From: Owenia fusiformis | Lineage: Eukaryota; Annelida; Polychaeta; Sabellida; Oweniidae | Length of the DNA stretch: 64,000 nucleotides | Reading direction: 5' to 3' | Assembly: GCA_903813345.2 (NCBI GenBank) | Contig: CAIIXF020000005.1 | Location: 9,243,375 to 9,307,374, forward strand | Part shown: positions 37,217 through 63,370 of the stretch, one piece after another | Position numbering within the stretch: the stretch's first letter is position 1 | Layout: each line of letters opens with the position of its first letter | Program-made: the position numbers and the translations under genes | Notes under the pieces: model-generated | What the model was told of the DNA's origin: nothing | What the model saw: the letters and a program-made list of their open reading frames with translations, nothing else | The model's database searches: none

Positions 37217-37787
37217 CATCTATCTATTGGTGGTTGATGGTTGCAATAACCTTCGTTCAACATACAGTTCACACTGACGTAGCTAGGATCTAAAATTAAG
37301 CAAGACAGACATTAATAAGCAAGTTTAGGCTAAAGCGATATCTTACTACGTTTAGACTTCATGTTGAATTGAAAAATATCTGACGATATATGTTTCTGTA
37401 CAATTTGATGAGGCAGTTGCCTCGCCTGCCTCGTGTATGGCTACGCCCTCGAGTCATGAGACTAAATCCACAAGTGTAAGAGAGAGCCTAGACAACATGC
37501 AATGATGTAACACATAACAAGCTGAAAACGATGCTGTGAGCTGACTACATCTCTTCAATGCAATCTGCATATATCTTCATTAAAAGAAACAGACGAAGCA
37601 GATGGCTTGGAATTTTAACAAGGCAAGAGGGTAGCATGTGTAGTGAAGATACTATACTAAGATTTTAGCAATAGGCTCCGAGTTGTTTTAAGAGCCAAAT
37701 TGTTGTTAGACACTTTCAATTCAATTCACTTTATTTCAAATGTGATGTACTGGATGTTTTATGTATAACATTCAGATTGATTGTTCT

Positions 37788-37979
37788 GATAAATCCCGCC
37801 CCTTTTGATACATCAGAAAAAACTACAATATATTGGCTGAATTGATGATGTCATTGGTTGAAAGTAGAAATTTGACTGTGTAAAAACAGAATCAACTAAA
37901 AAATATACAACCTATGACATCATCAAGCTTGCCGATATATCAAAGTTTCTCTGATTATCAAAATTTGGCAGGATTTATT
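37788..37979. mobile_element. TIR element, about 190 bp
   Basis: GATAAATCCCGCCCCTTTTGATA at the left pairs imperfectly with the inverse of TATCAAAATTTGGCAGGATTTAT at the right. TGATGTCAT / ATGACATCA is an inner pair. Confidence 0.55.
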
Positions 37980-38924
37980 GGTACGGTTTATTGGGTTTGG
38001 TTTTAGTTAAAGATGCTGTGGGTAATTTTTGCTTCACAAAATCTTGACTGTAGCTGCACATGTATATGCAGTGATTCCATGACAAGAAAAAGAATGCTTA
38101 ATATTTTAGTTTTGTAGTTTTCTCCCGATGAATTGTAATATCTTTGTATTTTTTGTTAGATCATAGCAAAGCTCAAACTTTATGTTGGCCTTTTATGTTT
38201 TAATTTTTGTGCATTCATAACTCCATTGGAAAGAACAAAATAAGTAAAGGAGTATAAAGGAGACTGGTGAAAAGTTCCCCCAATACTCAAAGCAAGGAGA
38301 GCAACCTAGATCTGATATCCCTCACAGCAAGCAATAGAAAAATGGGCCATTGCATTGGTGGATCTAAACTTTAAAAAACCGGTCTCAATGTATGACCCAC
38401 ATTCATGTGTTTAATCTTTTTCATTCAAAAGTTGGCCACATGAAACAATGATCTGTCCATTTAGGAACAAATTTTGAGTTTCACAAATGGACCCCTGGTT
38501 TCTAATCCACTGATGCAATGCAAAGCTTCCACAACAAAAACAATACTCATTACAGCGTTACACTCCCAGGTCATTCACGATATATCTGAAAAATTGCTGC
38601 AATTTTTTATAAGAATTGAGTTGAATTTTCAAGCCTGGTAGCACATTACTTTTGATTATTAAAATGTGATGTAATCAATTAGTACGTTATGACTTCCACA
38701 GTGGGGTATATGTTATTTAAGTTTTGTATAGATAAATTGTAAAATATATTTATTATTATATAGGGTATATTATTAATATATTAACATGATTATGTGTATT
38801 TGTTTGTCCTTACATTTCATTTCATGCTGAGTCATTGACTGTCTAGCAAAATGTGCAATTATTTTCAACTTCCCAAGTAACCATGTTACCTCTATGATGC
38901 AAGAAGGGGTGAAACGAATAGTCA

Positions 38925-39025
38925 GATTCTTTCATCTTTCAATGATTTTTGCAGTATATATTTCCCACAGCCCATAGGGCGAGGGAAATACATGCTTCAA
39001 AAATCATTGAAAGTGCAACAGGTAT
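38925..39025. repeat. Hairpin of about 100 bp
   Basis: CTTTCAATGATTTTTG at the left is the inverse of CAAAAATCATTGAAAG at the right. TATTTCCC / GGGAAATA and GCCCATAGGGC form inner pairs. Confidence 0.65.
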
Positions 39026-40204
39026 TGCCCGAACATAGAATGAAATATTTGTTTTATAATATCATTGCTAGAAATTCTCTACTATCACTTTGCATTTCAG
39101 AGAAATATAGAATATTTGCTTAAACCAATGGACATTTATTTTAATTAATTAATATACCAAAACCCAGCAGTTAACATAATTACGTACAAGTATCATTGTA
39201 TAGTACACTTTTATTTTCATTCAGTGCAGTTGTCAGAATTCTTGGGCAGGCAATAGCTAACTGAATATTTGGTATGAATATTTTCTATTCGTTTTAGCCC
39301 TATCTGTAATACTATGCAGTAAACATACCCTTTTCTGGATGATTATTGAAGGCCAGTAACAAAATATGAATTTTAATGAATTAATATAACATAATATCAG
39401 AGCACGATAGACTAATAGATTATAACAAGTCTTGTACTAACAACAGTATAGTAAGTTTTAATATGCATAATAAATAAAAATAAATTAGGGGTATTAGCCT
39501 GTCTTTATCATACTATGTATCATTTTTGAAATTCATTAAGTAATTTATATTGTTGCATATCTCAAAAAGTGGAGTATGTCTTTTAAGCTTGTAATTTTTG
39601 CTTGATACCTGTAACATAGAATGTACCAAATCACAAGAAAACGTGTTGTCTAAACACCCGATGACAAAAGCTAAAAGGAAGCTAGAAACAAAAGAACTGA
39701 TGGAGATTTAGTACAACCTTGATAGGGAAATTGGTTTTCCCTGACCTTAAAACTTCAGAATGCCCTTGAAATACTTAGCGAATTTTAGAATTTCTAAAAG
39801 GCCAGTGAAATATTTTTTACAAAAAATTATGTGATGTGACTCATTCTTGTGACTTGGCTCATTTAATATTCTTATTATAATGCAAGGTATAACTATAAAC
39901 AGCTGTGTATATTTGGTATATTGGCCTTTATTATAATTTGCAATAATTTTGCACAAAAATCCTGTATCTGTAGTAATACATGTACAGTATATGTAATCTG
40001 TCAAACAGTGTCGTAGTAATGTCAAAGGATTCTATATTCGTAATATAAGATTCTGTATTAAAGGCAGAATCAGACAAAAGGGTGAAAAATAGCAAGCAAC
40101 ATATACAAGTCACTTGCCAACAACATATTCTTTATCATCTCAAATATATATAATAGCCCAAAAGATCCATGTCGTGTTATCAGATTGTGAAGTTATTTGA
40201 TTCA

Positions 40205-40320
40205 AAATGCAAAGTGTGTTCCAAAAGTTTTATGATTAAAAGTGCAAAAATGTGTTCCAAAAGTTATATCATGATTAAAAGTGCAAAAAGTGTGTTCCAA
40301 AAACTTAATTTGTAAAGGTA
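40205..40320. repeat. Tandem repeat of about 50 bp, about 2.5 copies
   Basis: AAAGTGCAAAAAGTGTGTTCCAAAAGTT and TATGATTA blocks recur three times with small indels. Confidence 0.65.
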
Positions 40321-40743
40321 TGAGATCAAATGAGACCATACTGTGCTTAATATATAAAAATCAAATGTTATTAAAATAAATATTTATGAAATAACATGAC
40401 TTTTGTGTTGATGAGGCATTGTTTATCTATTTAATGAAGACCTCCCATTGAATTAATAGGTTGATTGGTTAAAAACTACTCATGACTGTCCCTAAACTAT
40501 ATTTGCAACTGGGCTCAAAGTTGTATTAAACTAGTAAATTATGACAACCCCACAGAAGACCATATGGCAACAAATAAAAAAATATGATTTCCCAAATCCT
40601 TAAATATAAAAAATGATATAATAAATCCAAACTTGGAAGAGATCTCAAAATTAAGATTTAGATTGCCATTGTGTTTTTCTTGACACATATCTTGAATTTT
40701 GTGATCTCTTAAAACACATTAGATTTGAGTTTCTGAATAACGC

Positions 40744-41144
40744 AGATGCGAGTAGGTAGTTACCAGATTCACCACCAGGTGGCTCGTTAGGGTCAGATAG
40801 CATGGCGGGTATAGTAGAAAGTTCCCTTTAACTTAAATTACGTCTATTTGCGTGGTTCAATTTTCACATAACCCGTATGTATCTAATAGTTATTCAAATT
40901 AAAATATGTCCAGTAAAAGAAAATGTTATCTCACTTTTTGTGGTTTTGTAACATGGGGTGTATGGGGAATCAACCCGAACAAGAAGTCACATTTTCAAAA
41001 AGAATTAAATTTTCAAAGTTGATAGACAATTTTCGAAACCATATTTCTAGATGTACTTTTACATGCAGATTTCAAATATGACATCACTTTGACTGAATTT
41101 TGAATATTTAATGACGTAAATCAAGATTATTTCTACTCGCATCT
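40744..41144. mobile_element. 401-bp TIR element, copy 1 of 3
   Basis: Perfect 12-bp ends AGATGCGAGTAG / CTACTCGCATCT enclose a 400-bp non-coding sequence that recurs at 61557-61953 and 62969-63370. Shared interior landmarks are GGTAGTTACCA, the ACCAGGTGGCT / ACAAGGTGGCT block, GTCCAGTAAAAG and GACATCACTTTGACTGAATT. It is a non-autonomous DNA transposon of unassigned superfamily. No clear target duplication is visible. Confidence 0.8.
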
Positions 41145-41660
41145 AGTCTATTACTGTACTTTGTAGAGATCTCATAATTAAGAAACAAACATTGATTCAG
41201 TCATATTAGGTCTCATATGTATGCCTAGTTATTGAGCTTTCATTTGGATAACATGTGAGTATTGTTTTAAAGTGTGTTTCTAAAATTATACTATGAGATA
41301 AAATTAATGTGTGTGGATTTGTTATTTTCATTTCTATATGTTTTGTGATAGAATGTAACAAACGCATGAAGTAATCCAGTAAAGCTGTGACACCAAAATT
41401 CATAAAACAATTCTAAAATATATAAATAAACAGCCCAGAACTGAAAAGTGCCTTCTATGTGTTTCTATCATCTATGGTTGAGCATTGATTATGCATTCAG
41501 GGAAAATTGTTTATATTGCTGGAATTCTGCTGGAGACACAAAATCAGATAAAACTAAGGATACCAAGAACAAATTGATAGTGAGTTGACAGTACAGTGGA
41601 CAAAGTATCACTCACTGAATACTGTGTAAATATCCTTTTCAAATGTGAGACAAACTCCAT

Positions 41661-41745
41661 CATGATAAACCATGACATCTCATTTCTCCACAGTCCTCTA
41701 GCATGTTTCAGGTGAAACAGAAAATGCTATGAGTAACAGAATGCA
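41661..41745. mobile_element. Fragment of the hairpin repeat family seen at 3165
   Basis: ATCATGATAAACCATGACAT and TTTCAGGTGAAACAGAAAAT match the element at 3165-3345. Confidence 0.5.
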
Positions 41746-42784
41746 CAAACTCAGTTATATATTTTTATCTTTCTTTATTGGATATACTGATAGCAAATTA
41801 TCTCTACAATATCACAGAAAATTAGCTGTCTTCAATCAATCCTCATATTTTTCGCTTCAAATCAACAAATAGCAGACTGTGTATGGCAACATCTATTAAG
41901 TCACAATCGCCATCTATTTTAATTTGAATGTAACTTGAATTATATGCAACTCTAACCCACACTGAATTGCTTAATGGTGGGAAGTCTCCCAACTTAACAT
42001 GATCTTTCCTAATCTCTCAAAAAATATCTTATGAAATAATTTTCATATCTCACCCAGTGAACTTGTCATTCTCCAATATCTGTCCTATAAAAGATCTACA
42101 TGTTATAGCAAAGAACGCCAAATTTGAAAATTTACACTATATTGAACTTCTCATTATATGATTCTAGTATGTAAAAATACTACAAAATACAATAGACACT
42201 TGTGCCAAAATCAAAAGATATCATGACATCATCGTCATGACAATAATGCATTAAAACAATCAAAAGGATCCTATTACCATGACATCCATTATCAACAAAT
42301 AGCAGCACCAAGTTTTATTGGCAGAATTGAACATCAAAATCTTTACAAGGAACAAGAACTGCAAAGTCAGATATAATTGACTTGGATATGTTTCTCAATT
42401 GAACTCAAATACTTCTCATTACAATTACAGTACATACATGTAAAATGTTAAGCCCATATGATTACTGTAACTAAACATTAAATAAAACATCATTAAGTCA
42501 TAAATATATCATAATTCATAATATAAGACGACCACTCATTTTTTTACAGTTTTTATCTCTTTTGATTCAAGTTAAACATAATGTCATCTAAATGAAATCA
42601 ACCTGTTAAATATCACAACACTGTAAAATAAAATCTAAAAATGACCAAAAAGGAAACAATTTATAATTATAATAAGAAGAGGAAATAAAGGAAATTATAA
42701 ATATGAAATGAACTTAAAACTAATTTAAGAACTGAACTTGAATAGAAGAACTTTAACAGCAGTTGTCCATTACATCAACTCTCA

Positions 42785-42895
42785 GATTCAAACTTGCACG
42801 TTGTGCAATCAAACTTGCATGTCATCTATTCACACTTGCATTTCATCTATTCAAATTTGAATGGTATCCATTCAAACTTGCATGCTGTCTATCCT
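42785..42895. repeat. Minisatellite of about 22 bp, about 5 copies
   Basis: Units of the type TTCAAACTTGCATGTCATCTA repeat with substitutions and can be read as related words TTGCA(T/C)(G/T). Confidence 0.7.
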
Positions 42896-43023
42896 CAGAA
42901 GAGATCTTTTACAATCACAGCTAAATCTAGTGATTTCTTGACTATATGTTTATATGACATATTAATAAAATCACCCGTATACTAATCATGCATTATGACT
43001 ATAACTATAAGTACATCTATACC

Positions 43024-43366
43024 AAGGGGCAGACAACTTTCAGATTTTGGGGACCTAACATTTTCAGCCTCAAATGTTTTTCTTCAAAATACATGTACAT
43101 TTCTTTTATTAACTTACAGTATATGATGTCAGATAAAATTAGGCAATTGCGCATTTTCATTTGATATTATTAACAATTTTAAACAATTTTAAATTGAATT
43201 TGAATTTACTCAAAATTAATAGAAAAAGGAATTGAACCCAAACTATCAAAATTCAATATATTTTTTCAGATATCAAATTTGATTGATCAAAATCTAAATA
43301 CTGGCCCTGAATACTAACTGACCTTAAAAGTTCAGGGCCCAATATCTTACAATCTGCCCCTGATAT
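43024..43366. mobile_element. TIR element with GGGGCAGA ends, about 340 bp
   Basis: AAGGGGCAGACAAC at the left is answered by CAATCTGCCCCTG at the right. The inner blocks GGACCTAA / TTAGG and GGCCCTGAA / TTCAGGGCC also pair. Non-coding. Confidence 0.6.
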
Positions 43367-43396
43367 TACATCCAAAATTCTTTGTCATGTATCTCA

Positions 43397-43593
43397 CAGG
43401 CCCGTAGCCAGGGGGGGTTCGGGGGGTTCAGGCGAACCCCCCCCCCTGGCCAAAATTTCTTTCAAAATGATGCAGTTTTTCACCATTCTGACTACTTTTG
43501 GAGAGATTTTTGGCCATATTTGCCAAAGTGAACCCCCCCCTAGAACTTTTTAGAAAAACGAACCCCCCTTGGAAAATTCTGGCTACGGGCCTG
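43397..43593. mobile_element. hAT-like MITE, 197 bp, with 5-bp target duplication
   Basis: Perfect 15-bp terminal inverted repeats CAGGCCCGTAGCCAG / CTGGCTACGGGCCTG are flanked on both sides by TCTCA (43392-43396 and 43594-43598). The interior has inverted CCCCCC/GGGGGG runs. Related single ends (CAGGTCCGTAGCCAG, CAGGCCCGTAGCCAG) occur near 50333 and 62418. Confidence 0.9.
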
Positions 43594-43760
43594 TCTCATT
43601 TGCTATGTACACTTCTACACTTTCCACCAACCTTTTATTAAACTTCTGTGTGTTCTCTTAGTATGAACAGTGCATTCAAAATGATCTCAGCCAATATATA
43701 CATTTATCGTATGATCCGTAAAATGAAGTCCTCTGATTGGTCAGTTCTTGCGCTGTACCA

Positions 43761-44006
43761 ATCTGTATTGCTACTGAGGTTGTCCCCGTTGATCATCTCC
43801 GTCGCAATACAGAAAATATTGGTACGCAGGGGACAATCTCAGTAGCAATACAGAGGATTACACGATAAAAACGTTTTTGAATGATCTGAAGTGCAATACA
43901 GGATATATTCTGTCTCCATATTCTGTATTGGCACTCGACTTCGTCTTGTTTCAATACAAAATTTCTCGAACAGAATATATCCAGTATTGCACTTCAAATC
44001 ATTCAA
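43761..44006. repeat. Two adjacent palindromes
   Basis: First, ATCTGTATTGCTACTGAG (from 43761) pairs with CTCAGTAGCAATACAGAGGAT (to 43859). Second, ATGATCTGAAGTGCAATACA (from 43881) pairs with GTATTGCACTTCAAATCAT (to 44003), with GATATATTCTG / CAGAATATATC extending the stem. Both can form long stems with loops of about 40-60 nt. Confidence 0.75.
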
Positions 44007-45210
44007 TAACTTATAGTATGATTGGTACCTTTTAAAGATTAAGATGCATAAAATTCCAAAGATTGCAGTACATATAATCCTGACCCCAAAAAGCAATCCA
44101 AATGCTTGCTTGCACCCCCTAACCCCTCCCCCCCTGGCTACAGGTCTGGAATTGTTGCAGCTTTATGCTATCAAATTCAAGAGACCCCACAGAAGGCTAA
44201 TAGAATGTGTCTTATATATTACTCTGTATTAACACTACCAACTTGTATCCTAAAAAATCACCTCAACTCTGAATATATCAAGTAATATTAGTCTATACAC
44301 TAGCTATGCAACTTTTTACATTATAGACTTGTACTAAACACTTGCACTGAATATGTGTATACAATCGGATCCAGAATACATGTATACATTTGGATCCAGT
44401 CATTCTTACCAAATTTTTCTTTGCCTTCTCAATATCAGAGTTGATTCTTGAAAGATTACGCCCACATTCAGCTCATTAACTTGATTAATTACCTGATTGA
44501 ACATATAATCTAATGACTGTGCAGGTATAAGTCCTGTCCTAAAAATACTGAATCGATCAACCAATTGTGCATTTAACATTGAAACGTCTATACTAGCTTA
44601 TTTCTTGCATTGTTTAAAGGATACTGTACATACAGAATAAGATATTTGTATATGATTGCAATTTAAAATATGGCTGCCATATTTGAGGCACCTGAACCTT
44701 CAAACCAGTCAATTCTCCATAAACAATAACTATTCTTTATTTGAATAAATTCTGATAAAAACACCAAAATATTCATATTTCACATGAAAAAATGACAGAA
44801 ATATCAAAATGTTTGAAGGTTGAGGCATGTGAGATAATAATACATTAAGAATTTTCTTGTAATATAAAGGGTGTTCAAATTGACAAAATGCCAGTACCAG
44901 TCCTGTTACTTTTGGAACACCCTGTAACTTTGACAATTTCAAGAATTACAAAATATCCATAAGAAAAAGTTGACTGCAAGGTCACTCTACTATACCTAAC
45001 CCCTAGAAATGCATAAGATACTCTGTTTGTCTCATTGCATTGTTTAATATATTTTTGAAAGTACCTTATTAACATCTAACTGTCAACAGATAAACCATTA
45101 ATAAGGAACAGCCAAATAAAAACAAATAATGTAATTATTACTAATAAGTCAAATGGGTTGCTCATGAACACCAAATGTAAGGTATAGTAGAGTGAAGGTA
45201 CAAGGTAGAT

Positions 45211-45216
45211 TTTATT
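45211..45216 (-). promoter_or_regulatory. Possible CNNM poly(A) signal
   Basis: A minus-strand AATAAA lies about 240 bp past the CNNM stop codon. Another is near 44736. Hexamer evidence only. Confidence 0.3.
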
Positions 45217-45451
45217 ATGTCATGTAATACTGTACAGACTACACATAATGCAGTACACATCACTCATGGTGCAAGCTACACTACACATGGTAGTGTGTAT
45301 TCCACCACGCTAATACGGGAAGCAATGAAAAAATCTAATAGATCTACTGATTATATATGAATATTTTACAAAAATGTCAATCAGTAAGCATTCTTGTACT
45401 TTTGGTATCGCTATTTCTTTTGCACTATATCTTCGCGTATGTGAGCTGCCG

Positions 45452-58977
<13,526 letters not shown>

Positions 58978-59445
58978 TTAGGAGACTGCAATTTTAATAT
59001 TAGGAGCAACATACATACTAAAGGACCTTATACACCCTCCATTGGGATCTCCCCATGGGAAAAAAATTATTCATCTGATTTTTCATAATGAGTATTCTGC
59101 TTCAATTATTACATTTATATGCACACTAGTATCTTGTTGACCTATATTCAGCACTGTATTTATGTATAGGCCACTTATTAGGGTCATAATTCAATCATGA
59201 AGTGTAGAGGCATAGATTCCAAACCAGGAAGTATTTTTGTGTCTGTCAAAATCCATTTGCATCCAACGCATCCCTGCATCTTATCCAAATATGTTACTAC
59301 ATAATGAAATATAATAGTATAATCTTTGATTTTACAAACTTGTATGATATTTGATAAGTGTAAAAGTTGTTTTTGGAGCATTTTTCTATAGCCATTTTGT
59401 AGGGAAAAAATGATGAAAAAATGTACAATCTTTTAATTTTAAGTA

Positions 59446-59544
59446 TGACCTGAATCGATTGCAAACTTCATATTTGCACATTTGATGAGATAAACCATTT
59501 GTGTCATATTGTGAAATTATTAAGTTTGCAGTCGATTCAGGTCA
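59446..59544. mobile_element. TA-flanked MITE, 99 bp
   Basis: TGACCTGAATCGATTGCAAA and its inverse, TTTGCAGTCGATTCAGGTCA, with a single mismatch, form the ends. TA precedes and follows them. The size and TA borders fit a Tc1/mariner-type non-autonomous element. Confidence 0.8.
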
Positions 59545-61556
59545 TAGTGTATTTTGGGTATTTCTGTGATAATCAATGGAAACCAATGGCCTCTATTGGG
59601 ATCTGCTGATATCCTCATGTTAAGTCAATGGTGCACAGCCCCATGTAAGTCAATACAACCTTACCGAACGAAATGATCCCTATCTCAGCTTATGTGTGCC
59701 TGAGCACTTTAATATTTTCCAAAGTATTATATGACATTTTATTCTTCATGTTACACCTAAGAATGATTCATTTTGACCATAGGGATATTAGCCAATAATC
59801 GCACCTGATCCTTTATGCAAGGACTTGTGACAATACTCTGTAGTCTATTTATAGAGACATCTCATTTACTGCCAAGAAAATTTAAAAATCTTGAAGATGT
59901 AGAGGAAATTGGTGGTTCTTAATTTAGAGCATTCTTCCAGTTGGTTTATCAGCCCTGCACATTGTATTGATGGAATAAGATTGATTGATAATTACTTGCC
60001 AAGTTGTTTCCTCTTGAAGGATCATGCTTGGTTTCCAGAGTAAAAAAACTCTTAATGTCACAGACAATGAGAGTTTTTTGGGTGGGTTCGATCCCACTGG
60101 GGTGGACTGACTTTTTCACATGAGACATTAGCACAGGATTTCAATCTGTGTTTTCATTAACTAATCCAGAGATAAAGACTCTCAATGTCACAGACATTCA
60201 ATTACAAGTGTATAGTCTGGTACATCGATAACCAGAAAACACAAATGGTAACACTATGGAAATAAAAGAATTAAGAAATACAGTTAACAGTATCTACGTA
60301 ATATAACCAATTTAAAATAAAGGACCCATGGCCTCTGTGCTCACACAGTGAGTTCAAACATAGCATATCCTTTGTTATATTTACAAACAAATACAATATA
60401 TTAAACAATATTATATTTTTGATGTTAAAAATGCCATTTTTGGAAAACCATCACAACTTAAGAAATGGCAAAGTCAGATCAAAGAGATACAGTCATTCTT
60501 GGTCCATGGGCATTTCAAATTATTCTATGAGCTGGGACAGTGAATGCCCAATCTTGAAAGATGAGATACAGTAACTATAGATAGACAAAAAACACATGAA
60601 GACACAAACATCCACCTTGCATATATTTCTCAAGAGTTCACTCATCATCCGACCTGTTATCATATATCTTCTAATCATGAGTGATTACACAAAATTTATG
60701 ATTGTTAATTATAAATTTTAATCAATCTAACTTAGATTTCTTTAATCTTTAAGATTTCTAAATTAATATTAAAGTTTGAATAATGACTACAGTTAAGTGT
60801 ACCTTATCGTTTTGTACTAAAATATCAATTAAAAGGCAAAATGTTATTCTTGTCAATGGGTGAAGTTTCAAGATTTTCTCATATATCACTATTAAAATCA
60901 AGGTTTTTAATAATTATTTTGTGAACAATTCATAATATTTTGGTTATATTTGTAAGAACTGATACTATTTTGTCATACTTCATAAACTTGATAAACAAAA
61001 ATTACAATAAATTAAATAGATAATTACAAATACTGCACTTAGTTACTTATGGGCATTTAAAGTAAATCATTTCATTTTATCTCATATTTATCCAATATAT
61101 TATACACATTATCAAGACCTACCTTAGTTTTCAAGATACCATAAATTATTTTGATAAATTATCAAAACTTTCACCTTGATACAGTTGAGTACAATTGACA
61201 TGAAGTGTACTAGTTTATACTAGAATTCCCAGGATTTATTTGTGTAACAAACTAACTGCATAACAATTAACTTAATATCTACATTGCTGTCCATCTTATG
61301 TCATACATGTACCTTATTTGCCTTGAGATTGCCTACACGTTCATGTGCTACCATATCACTTTTTCTTTTTGATTTTTATCATCGTTACTGGGTTATATTG
61401 GAGGTAACATGAAACAATTTTCAATTTAGATATAAACAATATTGACTTCATGATACAATATAAACGATATGAGCAATGTTAGTGCATAGAAATTATTTTC
61501 TAAAATGATTCTACTCTTAAATTCTACTCTTAAATGCCTTTTCTTTGAATATAAAA

Positions 61557-61953
61557 AGGTAGTTACCACTTTAACCACAAGGTGGCTCATTCAGGTCAGA
61601 TAGCATGGTGGGTATAGTAGAAAGTTCCCTTTAACTTAAATTACATCTGTTTTAGTGGTTCAATTTTCACATAACCCTTATGCATCTAATTGTTATTCAA
61701 ATTTAAATATACGTCCAGTAAAAGAAAATGTTATCTGTTCAATACAAGAAAAAACATTTCACTTTTTGTGATTTTGCAACATGGGATCTATGGGGAATCA
61801 ACCCAAACTAGAAGTCACATTTTCAAAAAAAAAATTCAAAGTTGATAAACAATTTTCGAAACCATATTTCTAGATGTTATATATGGTAGATTTCAAATAT
61901 GACATCACTTTGACTGAATTTTGAACATTTAATGATTATTTCTACTCGCATCT
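61557..61953. mobile_element. 401-bp TIR element family, copy 2 (left end truncated)
   Basis: It is collinear with 40744-41144 from GGTAGTTACCA to CTACTCGCATCT, with the first bases AGATGCGAGTA missing. Interior similarity is high. Confidence 0.75.
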
Positions 61954-62968
61954 ACGTATTTATTCAGAGATCTCAAAAAAAATCTTGTTTTCAACCTTTT
62001 TATATGGTCCCTGGGCCTGGGCCAAAAGACATGGAATATATGTGAAATAGATGTATTCTATGAATGTACTTCCAAAAATTATTTGAATTATTTATTTGTA
62101 TGATTTTTAGCAATTTTTAATCTTAAGTCATCAATTTTTGATGCAATTGTGCATAATTATATCCTGTAAAGGGTCTGAGTTATATAGCCGCAATTTTTCA
62201 ATCTAGATAATAGAATTGTTCTAGTCAAGCCAGGATGAGGCACATGGGGCACTTTATTTTTATTGAACCCTATTCATAGTGTCAAACAGTTTTCAACATG
62301 ATTTCGTTATTTAGGGTGGTAAAAGGGATACAGAAATATTACCTATAAATTTGGTGAGTAACAAAACAACGGAGTAATATCAAGCGATTATGAGTCTCTA
62401 GTACATACACTAAGTGCAGGCCCGTAGCCAGCTTTTGTAAAGGGGGTTCAATCACTTTTCAGAAAAATTGTAGGGATTTCGCTTTGACAAATTTGGATCA
62501 AATCAAATGAAAAATGCTCAGAATCACGAAAAACTGCATTATTTTGAAATAATTTTTGGCTATTGGGGTTTACCCCAATTCCTTGAATTCTGATAGTTAA
62601 ATAGTCTCACCTTTTCTTATAATATGTTTTACTTTGATTCATTAATGTAATTTACCATTCATAAAATGTTGTAAATCTTCAATATGAAGGAAATAAAATA
62701 AGTACTACTGTCAAGTGCACAATCATGCTTAATGGTAAGCTTGTGATCTATCAAAAATTCACGCCTTTATGCCAAATTAAAGTTCAGCTTCTAAAATGTT
62801 TATTTGATAAATTATTCAATACACTCAAAAGAGAGACTGTATTCTTCAATACATATTGTGCATTAATATTTCTAATTATTAGATAATTATATTGATTTCT
62901 CATAATGACATTTACTTAGTTTAGAAGTTATCAAAAGACGAATTTGTCCTAAGCAAGGTTAATTACTC

Positions 62969-63370
62969 AAACGCGAGTAGGTAGTTACCAGTTTCGCCAC
63001 CAGGTGGCTGATTTGGGGGAAATAACATGGCAGGGTATTACAAAATTCCCTTAAACTTGAATATGCATCAGTTTTAGTGGTTCACTTGTCTTATTACCTT
63101 TATGTATCTTATAGTTATACAAAATAAAATATGTCCAGTAAAAGCAAATATTATCTGCCCAACATATATGATATTACAACATGGGGTCTATGGAGAATCT
63201 CCCCGACCTAGAAGTGACATTTTCAAAGAAAATTAAATTTTCAAAGTTGATAAACTCTTTTCAAAACCACATTTCCAATGTAATTTTACATGTAGATTCC
63301 AAATATGACATCAGTTTGACTGAATTGTGAATTTTTGATGAGTAAATCAAGATTATTTCTACTCTCATCT
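62969..63370. mobile_element. 401-bp TIR element family, copy 3
   Basis: It starts AAACGCGAGTAGGTAGTTACC and ends CTACTCTCATCT, so both ends carry a substitution relative to copy 1. The interior is more diverged than copy 2. Flanks give no clear target duplication. Confidence 0.75.

Larger units (their letters stand above)
37217..45451. other. Gene-free interval between convergent FHIP2A and CNNM
   Basis: No coding exon or RNA gene is supported. It should contain the FHIP2A 3' UTR at the left and the CNNM 3' UTR at the right, but their ends cannot be set from sequence. The interval is AT-rich with AT microsatellites, MITEs (37788-37979, 40744-41144, 43024-43366, 43397-43593), hairpins (38925-39025, 43761-44006), a fragment of the hairpin repeat family (41661-41745) and small tandem repeats (40205-40320, 42785-42895). 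Confidence 0.55.

Noticed and set aside
39747-40113. Overlapping minus-strand open frames of 60-92 codons
   Set aside because: Low-complexity AT-rich sequence in a gene-free interval, with no domain or splice support.
60040-60215. Possible tRNA or SINE because of GGTTCGATCCC at 60087
   Set aside because: No A box at the right distance and no cloverleaf. The flanking ACTCT(T/C)AATGTCACAGACA direct repeat is interesting but insufficient to define an element.
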